This document shows positions 22,922-35,450 of a stretch of DNA of 64,000 nt, in pieces. The notes under the pieces are model-generated. The model saw only the letters and a program-made list of their open reading frames with translations, had not been told where the DNA came from and ran no database searches. Both the position numbers and the translations under genes were made by a program. This stretch comes from Aurelia coerulea (taxonomy: Eukaryota; Cnidaria; Scyphozoa; Semaeostomeae; Ulmaridae): the NCBI GenBank assembly GCA_039566865.1, contig CM076947.1, positions 8,935,501 to 8,999,500 on the forward strand, written 5' to 3'. Each line of letters opens with the position of its first letter. The first letter of the stretch is position 1.

Positions 22922-23977
22922 GTAAGACTCAGACATGTAGTCACAGGGGCTTCGTTATAAAAGTAGCAAAGAAGAAACAATGCGCAAAACGAGTATGGAT
23001 CATTTCTTCTTGCTCCTTCGCAGATGTCACGTATCAACCAATACTTAGTCGTTCTATTTCTGCTACTTTAGAAGGGAGCTCCTTGTGGCTTAGATGGTTA
23101 CAATTGTCCATCTTATTGATAATGCATTAACATTTAGAAATATCTTGCATGTTGTAAAGACAAGACCCCTAGACCCTAGAACCCCTGAGACTCCTAGGAC
23201 CCTTCCGTACTAAAATTCATCAGAGCGTCAAACAATTTATAGAAATATACCTTTAATTACGGTCTTATTCTGCAGAACAAACGTAAGAAACTATCCTATT
23301 CCATATGAAGCCCTTAAATTTGGTCGAAGCATACTTCCCCTTGTTTTTTGTACTTTGGTACTCGATATTCAGTTCAAGAAATGAAAGATTAAGAAACTTC
23401 CCAGTGGGTGATTTCTGGTAAACAGAATAACACAAGATCTAATAATGTCAAAATTTTATCACGGTTATCGTTGATATATCCGCTGTTCCTTAAGAAATTG
23501 CTTAGTCCAAAAGGTTAACAGCTCTGGTTTCCAGGAAGATGAAAATTTGGGTTTTCAAGATTAACACGTCTGCTCTCAAAGTACCAATATCAACAAATGA
23601 GCTATCTATGTTCTAGTTAACTGTGGAGGAACATTTTTAGAGCTATTAGACATTGATTGGAGGTAAATTGACAGCATTGGAGCCAATCAAATCCATATAC
23701 ATTTTTTGGGACACCCGGTACTTTACATAAAAACTTTTGGCCAGCAGCTATCTTAGCCTTGTGTCCTCAACATTACATTGAATTTTTCGAAAGTGTTATC
23801 TATGGAAGAAAACTCATCTTAAAAAGACCACCATTTGCATAGTCAGTGAATTGGGTAGTATAAAAGTGAAAGTCTCGTTGATATCAAATTAAAGAAAATA
23901 ATCATTAAAATAAGATTGTTTAATCAATATTCTTGTCGGTGTCGTCTTGCTTAAAGATTTTGACGACTTTTTTCCAG

Positions 23978-24025
23978 CCACAAAGCAGACTCCGCGAACA
24001 ACAAACAACCAACAACCAACAACCG
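23978..24025 (+). CDS. Stalk exon R2 (48 nt, phase 1-1)
   Basis: Second array unit. Acceptor CTTTTTTCCAG, donor CCG|GTAAGACTC. Encodes TKQTPRTTNNQQPTT, a variant shared with R7: Lys-Gln replaces Glu-Pro, and Arg replaces the first Thr of TTT. The reading frame and length are conserved despite the substitutions. Confidence 0.58.
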
Positions 24026-25085
24026 GTAAGACTCAGACGTGTAGTCACAGGGGCTTCCTTATAAAGTAGCAAAGAAGAAACAATGCGCAAAACGAGTATG
24101 GATCATTTCATCTTGCTCCTTCGCATATGCCACATTTTAACCAATTCTTAGTCGTTTTATTTCTGCTACTTTAACAAGGGGGCTCCCTGTGGCTTAGATG
24201 CTTACAATTGTCCATCTTATTGATAATGCATTAACATTTAGAAATACCTTGGATGTTGTAAAGACAAGACCCCTAGACCCTAGAACCTCTGAGACTCCTA
24301 GGACCCTTCCGTACTAAAATTCACCAGAGCGTCAAACAAATTATAGAAATATACCTTTAATTACGGTCTTATTCTGCAGAACAAACGTAAGAAACTATCC
24401 TATTCCATATGAAGCCCTTAAATTTCGTCGAAGCATACTTCCCCTTGTTTTTTGTACTTTGGTACTCGATATTGAGTTGATGAAATTAATGAAAGATTAA
24501 GAAACTTCCCAATGGGTGATTTCTGGTAAACAGAATAACACAAGATCTAATAATGTCCAAATTTTGTCACGGTTATCGTTGATATATCCGCTGTTCCTTA
24601 AGAAATTGCTTAGTCCAAAAGGTTAACAGCTCTGGTTTCCAGGAAGATGAAAATTTGGGTATTCAAGATTAACACGTCTGCTCTCAAAGTACCAATATCA
24701 ACAAATGAGCTATCTATGTTCTAATTAACTGTGGAGGAACATTTTTAGAGGGATTATACATTGATTGGAGGTAAATTGACAGCATTGGAGCCAATCAAAT
24801 CCATATACATTTTTTGGGACACCCGGTACTTTACATAAAAACTTTTGGCAAGCAGCTATCTTAGCCTTGTGTCCTCAACATTACATTGAATTTTTCGAAA
24901 GTGTTATCTATGAAAGAAAACTCATCTTAAAAAGACCACAATTTGCATAGTCAGTGAATTGGGTAGTATAAAAGTGAAAGTCTCGTTGAAATCAAATTAA
25001 AGAAAATAATCATTAAAATAAGATTGTTTAATCAATATTCTTGTCAATGTCGTCTTGCTGAAAGATGTTGGTGTCTTTTTTCCAG

Positions 25086-25133
25086 CCACAGAGCCGACTC
25101 CGACAACAACCAACAACACACAACAAACAACCG
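25086..25133 (+). CDS. Stalk exon R3 (48 nt, phase 1-1)
   Basis: Third unit (the shortened one). Encodes TEPTPTTTNNTQQTT between a TTTTTTCCAG acceptor and a GTAAGACTC donor. Same peptide as R5. The deletion in this unit lies downstream and spares the exon. Confidence 0.6.
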
Positions 25134-25651
25134 GTAAGACTCAGACATGTAGTCACAGGGGCTTCCTTATAAAAGTAGCAAAGAAGAAACAATGCGCAAA
25201 ACCAGTATGGATCATTTCTTCTTGCTCCTGCGCAGATGCCACGTTTCAACCAATTCTTATTCGTTTTAATTCTGCTACTTTAACAAGGGGGCTCCTTGTG
25301 GCTTAGATGGTTACAATTGTCCATCTTATTGATAATGCATAAACATTTAGAAATATCTTGCATGTTGTAAAGACATTTTTTGGGACACCCGGTACTTTAC
25401 ATAAAAACTTTTGGCAAGCAGCTATCTTAGCCTTGTGTCCTCAACATTACATTGAATTTTTCGAAAGTGTTATCTATGAAAGAAAACTCATCTTAAAAAG
25501 ACCACAATTTGCATAGTCAGTGAATTGGGTAGTATAAAAGTGAAAGTCTCGTTGAAATCAAATTAAAGAAAATAATCATTAAAATAAGATTGTTTAATCA
25601 ATATTCTTGTCAATGTCGTCTTGCTGAAAGATGTTGGTGTCTTTTTTCCAG

Positions 25652-25699
25652 TCACAGAGCTGACTCCGACAACAACCAACAACACACAACAAACAACCG
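25652..25699 (+). CDS. Stalk exon R4 (48 nt, phase 1-1)
   Basis: Fourth unit. Encodes TELTPTTTNNTQQTT; one Pro to Leu change against R3. The splice sites are intact. Confidence 0.58.
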
Positions 25700-26760
25700 G
25701 TAAGACTCAGACATGTAGTCACAGGGGCTTCCTTATAAAGTAGCAAAGAAGAAACCATGCGCAAAACGAGTATGGATCATTTCTTCTTGCTCCTTCGCAT
25801 ATGCCACATTTTAACCAATTCTTATTCGTTTTATTTCTGCTACTTTAACAAGGGGGCTCCCTGTGGCTTAGATGGTTACAATTGTCCATCTTATTGATAA
25901 TGCATTAACATTTAGAAATGCCTTGCATGTTGTAAAGACAAGACCCCTAGACCCTAGAACCTCTGAGACTCCTAGGACCCTTCCGCACTAAAATTCACCA
26001 GAGCCTCAAACAAATTATAGAAATATACCTTTAATTACTGTCTTATTCTGCAGAACAAACGTAAGAAACTATCCTATTCCATATGAAGTCCTTAAATTTG
26101 GTCGAAGCATACCTCCTTTTTGTTTTTTGTACTTTGGTACTCGATATTGAGTTGATGAAATTAATGAAAGATTAAGAAACTTCCCAATGGGTGATTTCTG
26201 GTAAACAGAATAACACAAGATCTAATAATGTCCAAATTTTGTCACGGTTATCGTTGATATATCCGCTGTTCCTTAAGAAATTGCTTAGTCCAAAAGGTTA
26301 ACAGCTCTGGTTTCCAGGAAGATGAAAATTTGGGTATTCAAGATTAACACGTCTGCTCTCAAAGTACCAATATCAACAAATGAGCTATCTATGTTCTAAT
26401 TAACTGTGGAGGAACATTTTTAGAGGGATTATACATTGATTGGAGGTAAATTGACAGCATTGGAGCCAATCAAATCCATATACATTTTTTGGGACACCCG
26501 GTACTTTACATAAAAACTTTTGGCAAGCAGCTATCTTAGCCTTGTGTCCTCAACATTACATTGAATTTTTCGAAAGTGTTATCTATGAAAGAAAACTCAT
26601 CTTAAAAAGACCACAATTTGCATAGTCAGTGAATTGGGTAGTATAAAAGTGAAAGTCTCGTTGAAATCAAATTAAAGAAAATAATCATTAAAATAAGATT
26701 GTTTAATCAATATTCTTGTCAATGTCGTCTTGCTGAAAGATTTTGGTGTCTTTTTTCCAG

Positions 26761-26808
26761 CCACAGAGCCGACTCCGACAACAACCAACAACACACAACA
26801 AACAACCG
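26761..26808 (+). CDS. Stalk exon R5 (48 nt, phase 1-1)
   Basis: Fifth unit. Encodes TEPTPTTTNNTQQTT, identical in peptide to R3. The surrounding unit is nearly identical to unit 3 as well, indicating a recent copy. Confidence 0.6.
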
Positions 26809-27868
26809 GTAAGACTCAGACATGTAGTCACAGGGGCTTCCTTATAAAAGTAGCAAAGAAGAAACAATGCGCAAAACCAGTATGGATCATTTCTTCTTGC
26901 TCCTGCGCAGATGCCACGTTTCAACCAATTCTTATTCGTTTTAATTCTGCTACTTTAACAAGGGGGCTCCTTGTGGCTTAGATGGTTACAATTGTCCATC
27001 TTATTGATAATGCATAAACATTTAGAAATATCTTGCATGTTGTAAAGACAAGACCCCTAGACCCTAGAAACCATGAGACTCCTAAGACCCTTCCGTACTA
27101 AAATTCATCAGATCGTCAAACAAATTATAGAAAAATACCTTTAATTTCTGTCTTATTCTGCAGAACAAACGTAAGAAACTATCCTATTCCATATGAAGCC
27201 CTTAAATTCGGTCGAAGCATACCTCCTTTTTGTTTTTTGTACTTTGGTACTCGATATTGAGTTGATGAAATTAATGAAAGATTAAGAAACTTCCCAATGG
27301 GTGATTTCTAGTAAACAGAATAACACAAGATCTAATAATGTCCAAATTTTATCACGGTTATCGTTGATATATTCGCTGTTTCTTAAGAAATTGCTTAGTC
27401 CAAAAGCTTAACACTCTGGTTTCCAGCAAGATGAAATTTGGGTTTTCAAGATTAACATGTCTACTCTAAAAGTACCAATATCAACAAATGAGCTATCTAT
27501 GTTCTAGTTAACTGTAGAGGAACATTTTTAGAGGGATTATACATTGATTGGAGGTAAATTGACAGCCTTGGAGCCAATCAAATCCATATACATTTTTTGG
27601 GACACCCGGTACTTTAATAAAAAACTTCTGGCCAGCAGCTATCATAGCCTTGTGTCCTCAACATTACATTGAATTTTTCGAAAGTGTTATCTATGGAAGA
27701 AAACTCATCTTAAAAAGACCACTATTTGCATAGTCAGTGAATTGGTAAGTATTAAAGTGAAAGTCTCGTTGAAATCAAATTAAAGAAAATAATCATTAAA
27801 ATAAGATTGTTTAATCAATATTCTTGTCAATGTCGTCTTGCTGAAAGATTTTGGTGTCTTTTTTCAAG

Positions 27869-27916
27869 CCACAGAGCCGACTCCAACAACAACCAACAAC
27901 AAACAACAAACAACCG
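27869..27916 (+). CDS. Stalk exon R6 (48 nt, phase 1-1)
   Basis: Sixth unit. Encodes TEPTPTTTNNKQQTT, identical in peptide to R1 although the nucleotides differ (CCA for CCG). The acceptor reads TTTTTTCAAG, slightly weaker than in the other units. Confidence 0.55.
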
Positions 27917-28985
27917 GTAAGACTCAGACATGTAGTCACATGGGCCTCCTTATAAAATAGCAAAGAAGAAACAATGCGCAAAACGAGTATGGATCATTTT
28001 TTCTTGATCCTGCGCAGATGCCATGTTTCAACCAATACTTAGTCGCTTTATTTCTGCAACTTTACAAGGGAGCTCCTTGTGGCTTAGATGGTTACAATTG
28101 TCCATCTTATTGATAATGCATTAACATTTAGAAATATCTTGCATGTTGTAAAGACAAGACCCCTAGACCGTAAAACCACAAAGTCTCCTAGGAACCGTCC
28201 GTACTAAAATTCATCAGATCGTCAAATAAATTATAGAAAAATACCTTTAATTACTGTCTTATTCTGCAGAACAAACGTAAGAAACTATCCTATTTCATAT
28301 GAAGCCCTTAAATTCGGTCGAAGCATACTTCCTTTTTGTTTTTTGTACTTTGGTACTCGATATTGAGTTGATGAAATTAATGAAAGATTAAGAAACTTCC
28401 CAATGGGTGATTTCTGGTAAACAGAATAACACAAGATCTAATAATGTCCAAATTTTATCACGGTTATCGTTGATATATCCGCTGTTTCTTAAGAAATTGC
28501 TTAGTCCAAAAGCTTAACACTCTGGTTTCCAGGAAGATGACATTTGGGTTTTCAAGATTAACATGTCTGCTCTAAAAGTACCAATATCAACAAATGAGCT
28601 ATCTATGTTCTAGTTAACTGTAGAAGAACATTTTTAGAGGGATTAGACATTGATTGGAGGTAAATTGACAGCGTTGGAGCCAATCGAATCCATATACATT
28701 TTTTGGGACACCCGGTACTTTACATAAAAAATTCTGGCCAGCAGCTATCTTAGCCTTGCGTCATCAACATTACATTGAATTTTTCGAAAGTGTTATCTAT
28801 GAAAGAAAACTCATCTTAAAAAGACCACTATTTGCATAGTCAGTGAATTGGGAAGTATTAAAGTGAAAGTCTCCTTGAAATCAAATTAAAGACAATAATC
28901 ATTAGAATAAGATAATTAGAAGATTGTTTAATCAATATTCTTGTCGGTGTCGTCTTGCTGAAATATGTTGACGTCTTTTTTCCAG

Positions 28986-29033
28986 CCACAAAGCAGACTC
29001 CGCGAAAAACAAATAACCAACAACCAACCACCG
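28986..29033 (+). CDS. Stalk exon R7 (48 nt, phase 1-1)
   Basis: Seventh unit. Encodes TKQTPRKTNNQQPTT, related to R2. Acceptor TTTTTTCCAG, donor CCG|GTAAGACTC. After it the array decays at about 29,788. Confidence 0.55.
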
Positions 29034-29889
29034 GTAAGACTCAGACATGTAGTCACAGGGACTTCCTTATAAAGTAGCAACGAAGAAACCATGCGCAAAA
29101 CGAGTATGGACCATTTCTTCTTGCTCCTTCGCAGATGCCACGTTTCAACCAATTCTTAGTCGTTTTATTTCTACTACTTTACAAGGGAGCTCTCTGTGGC
29201 TTAGATGGTTACAATTGTCCATCTTATTGATAATGCATTAACATTTAGAAATATCTTGCATGTTGTAAAGACAAGACCTCTAGACCCTAGAACCCCTGAG
29301 ACTCCTAGGACCCTTCCGTACTGAAATTCATCAGAGCGTCAAACAAATTATACAAAATACCTTTAATTACTGTCTTATTCTGCAGAACAAACGTAAGAAA
29401 CTATCCTATTTCATATGAAGCCCTTAAATTCGGTCGAAGCATACTTCCTTTTTGTTTTTTGTACTTTGGTACTCGATATTGAGTTGATGAAATTAATGAA
29501 AGATTAAGAAACTTCCCAATGGGTGATTTCTGGTAAACAGAATAACACAAGATCTAATAATGTCCAAATTTTATCACGGTTATCGTTGATATATCCGCTG
29601 TTTCTTAAGAAATTGCTTAGTCCAAAAGCTTAACACTCTGGTTTCCAGGAAGATGACATTTGGGTTTTCAAGATTAACATGTCTGCTCTAAAAGTACCAG
29701 TATCAACAAATGAGCTATCTATGTTCTAGTTAACTGTAGAAGAACATTTTTAGAGGGATTAGACATTGATTGGAGGTAAATTGACAGCGTAAGAAACTAT
29801 CCTATTCCATATGAAGCCCTTAAATTCGGTTGAAGCATACTTCCCCTTGTTTTTTGTACTGTGGTTCTCGATATTGAGTTGATGAAATT

Positions 29890-31379
29890 AAGCGCTTCGC
29901 AAAGAGAAGGGACTTTAAGCAACCAGGACAGCATCGCCAGCCAGAAAATCGACTTTTATGAAACAAACTATTTATAATTTTGTGTACATTACGTTCTTAT
30001 GATATTGAAAATGGCAAGAGAAAACCTCCCACTTCAGTTAAATACGTTGGAGCAATATTCTTCCTTGAAAATTAATATTTATACCAAGAGAGTTTTACAT
30101 CACAGCCCTAAAGTTGAAGAAAAGCACGTCAGAAATTCGATTACCAAGTTGTGCAATTGAAAAGGACAACACTGTGGTCTCTCAGGGGAAGCAAATTTGC
30201 ACGAAAAAACAAGGAATCATTTGTAGCCGAAATTTGGAAAGAAAAGCAAGAAACACTGCGATGCAGTTGCATCACCAGCTTGGGGCCTTAAAGTCCCCAA
30301 AAACACGAGTATGATGACGAGTGTATTCAGGCCATTAGGTTACCATAAGGTTTTCCTGCCAAGCGCGTACGTAGCTGCCATGTAGACGCGGTCTATGGGC
30401 AAATGTCGGCGCTGGGTTGTTGCAATGCAAATTAAACAATGACCACTAGACTCTATTTGTGTTTAGATATTGCAAAAACAAAAAAGTGGTACATAGCTAA
30501 TGTTTTGCTGCCTGAGAATGCGTGCGCTGCAATTTTTGATTTTGGAAAGAAAACTGGCCTTCCTTCGTTTTGAGAAGCAGAAGTGAATTTTCAAAAAATT
30601 TGGTAAGTATGACATCTGCCTTAATTTTCTCATTTCTTACAAATATGAGATTCTCTTATCTTCTCTGCTGTTTTGATTATTCATGGTTTTACAGACAAAA
30701 GGACTATAACAATGAAGGGTCTATGCCTGGTAGGCATTGCTTGAGTTTACACTGATAAACTGCAGGCGTGCCACTGAAACAAGACGATATCAATGAAGGG
30801 CCTAGACTGATTATATGTTCGTAGGTTATCGCTATTGATAGGCTGATGGACGCTATAACTACGACTCATGGACTTACGCTTCCAGAAACGGACATGGCCT
30901 AAATCACCTGCTATTTTTTCTTGAAACCACCGACCCTAAATCGCCGCAAAAAGTGGTTTTCCTGAAGTGCTACACTGCAAAACAAGCTATCAGTACTTAG
31001 ATGAATGTTTCTTCAAGCTATTAAAGCAAAAAAATCCTACCTATAAGTGCTATTTTCGTTGTTTGGGGACGCAAAAGATCTCGTAAATTCGTTCGCTACT
31101 TTGAGATTTTGATCGTTGGAGCAGTTCAGTCGAACGCGTTGTTCGAATTCGTTTGTTTGCCTTTGGCGGGAAGTTTAAATTGAAGAAGAATCAGCCAATC
31201 CAATCAAGTTATGACAAGTCTTGTATCCTGATTGGTCCAGGAACAAATTTGTTCCTAGCGAGAATTTTTTTGCCGTTTTGAGAAGAGTTGGTCCATAAGG
31301 CCCTTGACTGGAGCGACAACAACAACATTAATTCACTTCAATTAGATGAGCGTAAGTTGAGGGTCCTTATGTAGTGAGG
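29890..31379. other. Intronic stretch without a recognised exon
   Basis: A single diverged copy of the 82-bp repeat lies at about 30,690-30,800. The open frame at 30,114-30,314 has no splice sites or family signal. Nothing else recognised. Confidence 0.35.
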
Positions 31380-31384
31380 CTATG

Positions 31385-31800
31385 TAAGGGCCTATGTCTG
31401 GAAGGCACTGCTTGAGTTTCCACTGCTGACTGCTTGAGTTTACACATTGAAACAGGACGATATCAATGAAGGGCCTATGTCTACCAGGCACTGCTAGTTT
31501 ACACTAATAAACAGCACGCATGCCACTGATACAGAACGATATCAACGAAGGGCCTATGTCTACAAGGCACTGCTTGAGTTTACACTAATAAACAGCACGC
31601 ATGCCACTGAAACAGAACGATATCAATGAAGGGCCTATGCCTGGAAGGCACTGCTTGAGTTTACACTAATAAACAGCACGCATGCCACTGAAACAAGACG
31701 ATATCAATGAAGGGCCTATGTCTACAAGGCACTGCTTGAGTTTACACTAATAAACAGCACGCATGCCACTGAAACAGAACGATATCAATGAAGGGCCTAA
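31385..31800. repeat. 82-bp tandem repeat, five copies
   Basis: Units begin GGGCCTATGTCT and contain AGGCACTGCTTGAGTTTACA and GCATGCCACTGAAACA. Starts are near 31,387, 31,468, 31,549, 31,631 and 31,713. No reading frame is conserved, so it is treated as non-coding. Confidence 0.85.
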
Positions 31801-33139
31801 GGGCATTGTGAAAGACGACACTGATAATGTTCGGCATTTATTTGATTCATTTACCAATCTCATCCCAGAGTGAGTTCGTTGTTTTACATCCACTCTTGGA
31901 CACAAGAGGCCATTCAACAATTTGATTGGCTATTCGAAAACAATTAAAAAAACACAAACCACTTCTCGAAAACTTCCTAATCATTCGAATAACAACAATG
32001 TAATTTTGTCACTAAGAAATGTTGACAAACGTTGCTATTTTGGACAGATTACGTACAGATTAAAAATGTTGCTATTTTGGACAGATTCGATCGAAGCGTA
32101 CAAGGGTGTTCATTCCGCTTCCCAATCAGCTTATGACGTAAAACACCCTGGGAAAGAGGTTGATGATGTGTGGAAAACATTCGATAAAATATTTGGGAGG
32201 ATGATATAGGCCAGTCAAAAGGAAACTCGGAAAGTTTCGCATTGCAATTTTTATGAATAATACATTTTTCCCTATTTTTAATCATATCTCACATACACCA
32301 TTAAATTCATTTTTAAATTTTGAACTGTTAATAATTTCATTTACTTAATCAATCATTTTTAACTTTCCTTTAGAGTTTCTCCAATTAACAGTTTGCGAGA
32401 ATCTAAAGGAATATTAAAATGTGAACAACTTGAACAATGAATTGGTTAATAAATTGTTTAAATAATCAACTATAAAACAGCATGAAGTACGTTATTTCTA
32501 TCAAATATTAATGTTAACAGCATGGACTCAATCCGACAGTGGTACAAAGGGCGGACACCTTTCCTTTTCTGAATTCAATCTGTTCATTGACATGGCGTGT
32601 TTGAAAGTACACACTGTTCATTCAAGAATCGCTCTACCCAACTACCTACTCTAGCCTCTAATCCACTTAACACTCTACTCTTTACTTTGTAATCTACTCA
32701 AGGGCATTGTATGGATTGTGTTTTTCTTCGCAGTCATGTTTTCATAACACTTTACACAGACCAACTGGTGTCCTTTCAAGAAGATGCAAGAATACTTGCA
32801 TGGTTTCAAATTCCGGTGTTCATGTAAAACCAGATCAACTGTTATAAGAGATGAAAACAGGGAACAAGACAGTGCAATTTTTGATAGGTCAACTCTGATA
32901 GTCATTTAACGGGATCACGGGGGGGGGGGGGTCATTTCTTTCATTTCTATTCTTTATACACGTAATCCCTTCAGCTACAAAATAAATTACAAAATAAATA
33001 CATAATTATGTACATAGTAGATTGATTTTTGAATTTATACATAAATAAATGTGTCTAGATGCTGTTCTTCGAGGGAGTCGTGTTTTCGTTTTCAGGCTCA
33101 AGACAATTTCTTAGATTTTTTTTTATTGATAGATCAAGG
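31801..33139. other. Intronic stretch, no recognised gene
   Basis: Two copies of TGTTGCTATTTTGGACAGATT lie near 32,029 and 32,068. A minus-strand frame at 32,675-32,905 has CKYSC...HQLVCVKC, which could be a decayed zinc-binding motif, but nothing around it supports a gene. A run of about 12 G lies near 32,919. Confidence 0.3.
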
Positions 33140-33412
33140 GGAGTTATGTAACTTCAATTGGACTGTTATTCCACACGCTAAGACAAGTGTAGTGAGAGCC
33201 TTTTTCCATCTTTTCTAAGTTCATCTTTGGGATTTCGAGGTTCCTACAGTTTCTGGTATTATAACAAGAGATCTCACATCTTTGCTGAAATTTATTGCAC
33301 AAGCTTTGTGGGCATAGTTTTTTGTTGAATTTGAAAATCATTACTGCCTGGTCAAACTTGATGAGATCCTCAACTTTTAACCACTTTCCTGGCCATTCAT
33401 CTTTAATTCTTG
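33140..33412 (-). pseudogene. LINE C-terminal remnant
   Basis: The minus strand reads WPGKWLKVEDLIKFDQAVMI, then KLCPQSLCNKFQQRCEISCY, NTRN and LSVWNNSP. This is the C-terminal segment of Jockey-superfamily RT proteins (WL....R......MYK..N...P.YL...F......NTR......S.WN.LP). Only this piece is present; substitutions suggest an old copy. It sits in an intron of the candidate membrane gene, antisense. Confidence 0.55.
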
Positions 33413-33630
33413 TATTTCATTATAGACGAAGCTCGGTCCTCAAAAACGTTGTAGGGTATGCAATTTAGTCTGAGATAGGTTACCCCAAATGAATGGAGAA
33501 AGAACTAGAGCGGAAAGCAGAGTTACTTTTGATTTTACATATTTTCTTTAGCTACAACCGTTTAGAAAACCTTCCTTGCTCATGTCATTGTTGATTTATC
33601 AGTTCACAATGTAAGCCTAACAACCTAACA

Positions 33631-33716
33631 ACTTAACCCTATCTCAATTGGGACTTTTGAAGCGGTCAATACCTAGGGGGGGTGGATTCCATATCCACCC
33701 CCCCCTTTCTTTCTTC
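33631..33716. mobile_element. piggyBac-type left end with G/C hairpin
   Basis: TTAACCCTATCTCAATTGGG followed by a hairpin whose GGGGGGGTGGA / TCCACCCCCCC arms enclose TTCCATA. It has the same layout as the ends at 15,517 and 45,124. No matching right end nearby. Confidence 0.45.
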
Positions 33717-33795
33717 ACTATTATAGTAGCTATAATCTTTAAACTTTGCAAAAGGATGGAATTGGATGCAAACAATCAAAATCACGTGATTTGAT

Positions 33796-34583
33796 ATGCA
33801 TTTCAGGTTATTTGATATGCATTTCGACATTCCGCGTCTAAAACTGATTAGGCCAAATCGCTTCCGTCACATTGTTGACAAAGCTATTAAAGGAAGCTTC
33901 GAGTCTTTCTGGAGAAAAAGAATCAACTCATCAGTTGGGCCCTCCAAATTAGGAGGAAACAAGCTTCGCCATTATAAGCTCTTTAAATGTAGGTTCCAGG
34001 CAGAAACTTACACCAAGTTAAAAGATAGAAGCCTTATTAAGAGTATGGCTAAGCTTCGCTGTAGCAATCACAATTTGCGCATTGAAACAGGCAGAAGAGA
34101 CAATACCCCCCCAGAGTTGAGACATTGTCGCCTTTGCAACAATCAAGAGGTGGAAAATAAACTTCACTTTCTCGTTGAATGTCGAGCATATGGCGTTCAA
34201 CGAAAAAAGCTTTTCGAAACAGCTGAAAACGAAGTTAAGTCATTCGGTACAATGGACCCGAGACAAAAATTCATATACCTCCTCTCAACAGAAAATATAA
34301 AGTTGGTACAAGAAGTTGCTAAATACACCAGAGACGCTTTCGAGCCTCGAAATAACAGTTTACAGACCGGACCGTGACCGCGACAACTACCATTCTGCTT
34401 TATTACCACTAACTTAGATTTAGTTATTTGTTCATTTATTATTATCTTTATTCACTTTTTTACTTGTTATTACATTTGCCGTAATCGTAATTGTTTAGAT
34501 TAATTAGTTTGTAGTTTTGTTAGGACGACGCTCCAGTATTGTGTAGCAAGTCTAGATGTTAAAATGAAATGAAAATGAAAATG
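33796..34583 (+). pseudogene. 5'-truncated LINE: C-terminal ORF end, 3' UTR and ATGAAA-rich tail
   Basis: The 193-codon frame to 34,377 carries a Cys/His motif (CRLCNNQEVENKLHFLVEC) typical of the region after the RT domain in non-LTR elements, preceded by LRIETGRRDNTPPELRHC. A 3' UTR follows and ends in an AAATG-type simple repeat (34,563-34,583), the usual LINE 3' end. This is a dead-on-arrival copy. The related layout at 56,724-57,131 suggests the same clade. Confidence 0.75.
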
Positions 34584-35092
34584 TACTTTCCTGGAGAAGC
34601 ATTATTGAGATGGAATTGCGCACACTGCAGACCAGATTGCAGGGCTCTCACTGTGGTGTACTGGATGGGAGTTTTAGAGTCAAAGCAAATCCTAAGAGCT
34701 TCCAAGATGTAGGGTCACCAAAGATACTCAATAAAACTAATAACTATGGTTCCCTGTGGTCGTCTCGTATATGTAACAGTTGATCTCGTATTACATCAAA
34801 ACCAGAATTTGAAACCACACAATTATTTTATATCATCGACCTTCTCAGGACAGACTCTGTGAAAACAGTTCCAGTACTGAGAATAAACATAGTACCTACA
34901 AGGAAGGTAGGCGACCTTGGTTTAGACTTCAAATTCGTAACGGTCTCATTGGCATCATGTATTCGATTACATTCGTTTCCACTATTTCCCATTCTCTGAT
35001 AGATTGCCTCATAAATGTAGTCTTGAGGGCAATGGCACGTTAGATATGAACGAAGGTGTTGCTCTATCTCCTTCAGGGGGGCACTTAGCCCA

Positions 35093-35403
35093 GCCAGGGG
35101 TGGATCCAACCCGAAGTTGAAGGGGGGGGTAACTTGCAAAGAGGGCGCCAAAGATATGATGGAAAGTGAGCGTGCCGAAGGCGCGTGAACAATTTTTTGG
35201 ACGCTCTTAAAAAAAATTCTTTGATTTGCTACTAAATAACGCCTTGATTTATATGTTTCTCCCATATTCAAATCAAAACAGTTAAAAGATTGTGCGTTAG
35301 AGTGAGGATTAGGGGTGCTTTTCTCGCCAAAAAAGAAGCACCAAGCTGAGTTTTCATCGTGAAGGGGGGATTGCCCCCAATTGCCCCCCCTAAATCCACC
35401 ACT
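35093..35403. mobile_element. Short TIR element (GGTGGATCC / GGTGGATTT ends)
   Basis: The left end CCAGGGGTGGATCC and right end TAAATCCACCAC are near-inverses, flanked by TTAGCCCAG and TAAGCCCAG (a 9-bp near-duplication). The minus-strand open frame 34,828-35,439 that spans it starts inside the element and reads typical translated repeat, so it is not called a gene. Confidence 0.45.
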
Positions 35404-35450
35404 AAGCCCAGGCACATGTGGATCTGGATTTGTCATCACTGTAAATCGAG

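Larger units (their letters stand above)
22697..29889 (+). repeat. Tandem array of about 1.1-kb units, seven copies, each with an exon
   Basis: Unit starts (marked by TTAAAAAGAC...TTTGCATAGTCAG) fall at about 22697, 23818, 24928, 25493, 26604, 27709 and 28815. Spacings are about 1121, 1110, 565, 1111, 1105 and 1106; the third unit has lost its middle. The last unit ends near 29,788 and a 100-bp partial repeat follows to 29,889. Units 3 and 5 are almost identical, so duplication is recent and probably involved blocks of more than one unit. Each unit has an identical-length exon with both splice sites and most have a TTTTTTGGGACACCCGGTA motif resembling a MITE terminus. The unit also holds TTCTGCAG|AACAAAC|GTAAGAAA, a conserved pair of splice-like signals around 7 nt. 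Confidence 0.92.

Noticed and set aside
25028..26924. Conserved minus-strand frames of about 73 codons in array units (MKRGICAGARRNDPYWF...)
   Set aside because: They repeat because the DNA units repeat. They are antisense to the spliced 48-nt exons, have no start context or domain, and vary in frame between units.
34828..35439. 203-codon minus-strand ORF
   Set aside because: It starts in a short TIR element and crosses its boundary and flanking non-repeat DNA; composition is that of translated repeats (GGFRGGNWGQSPL).
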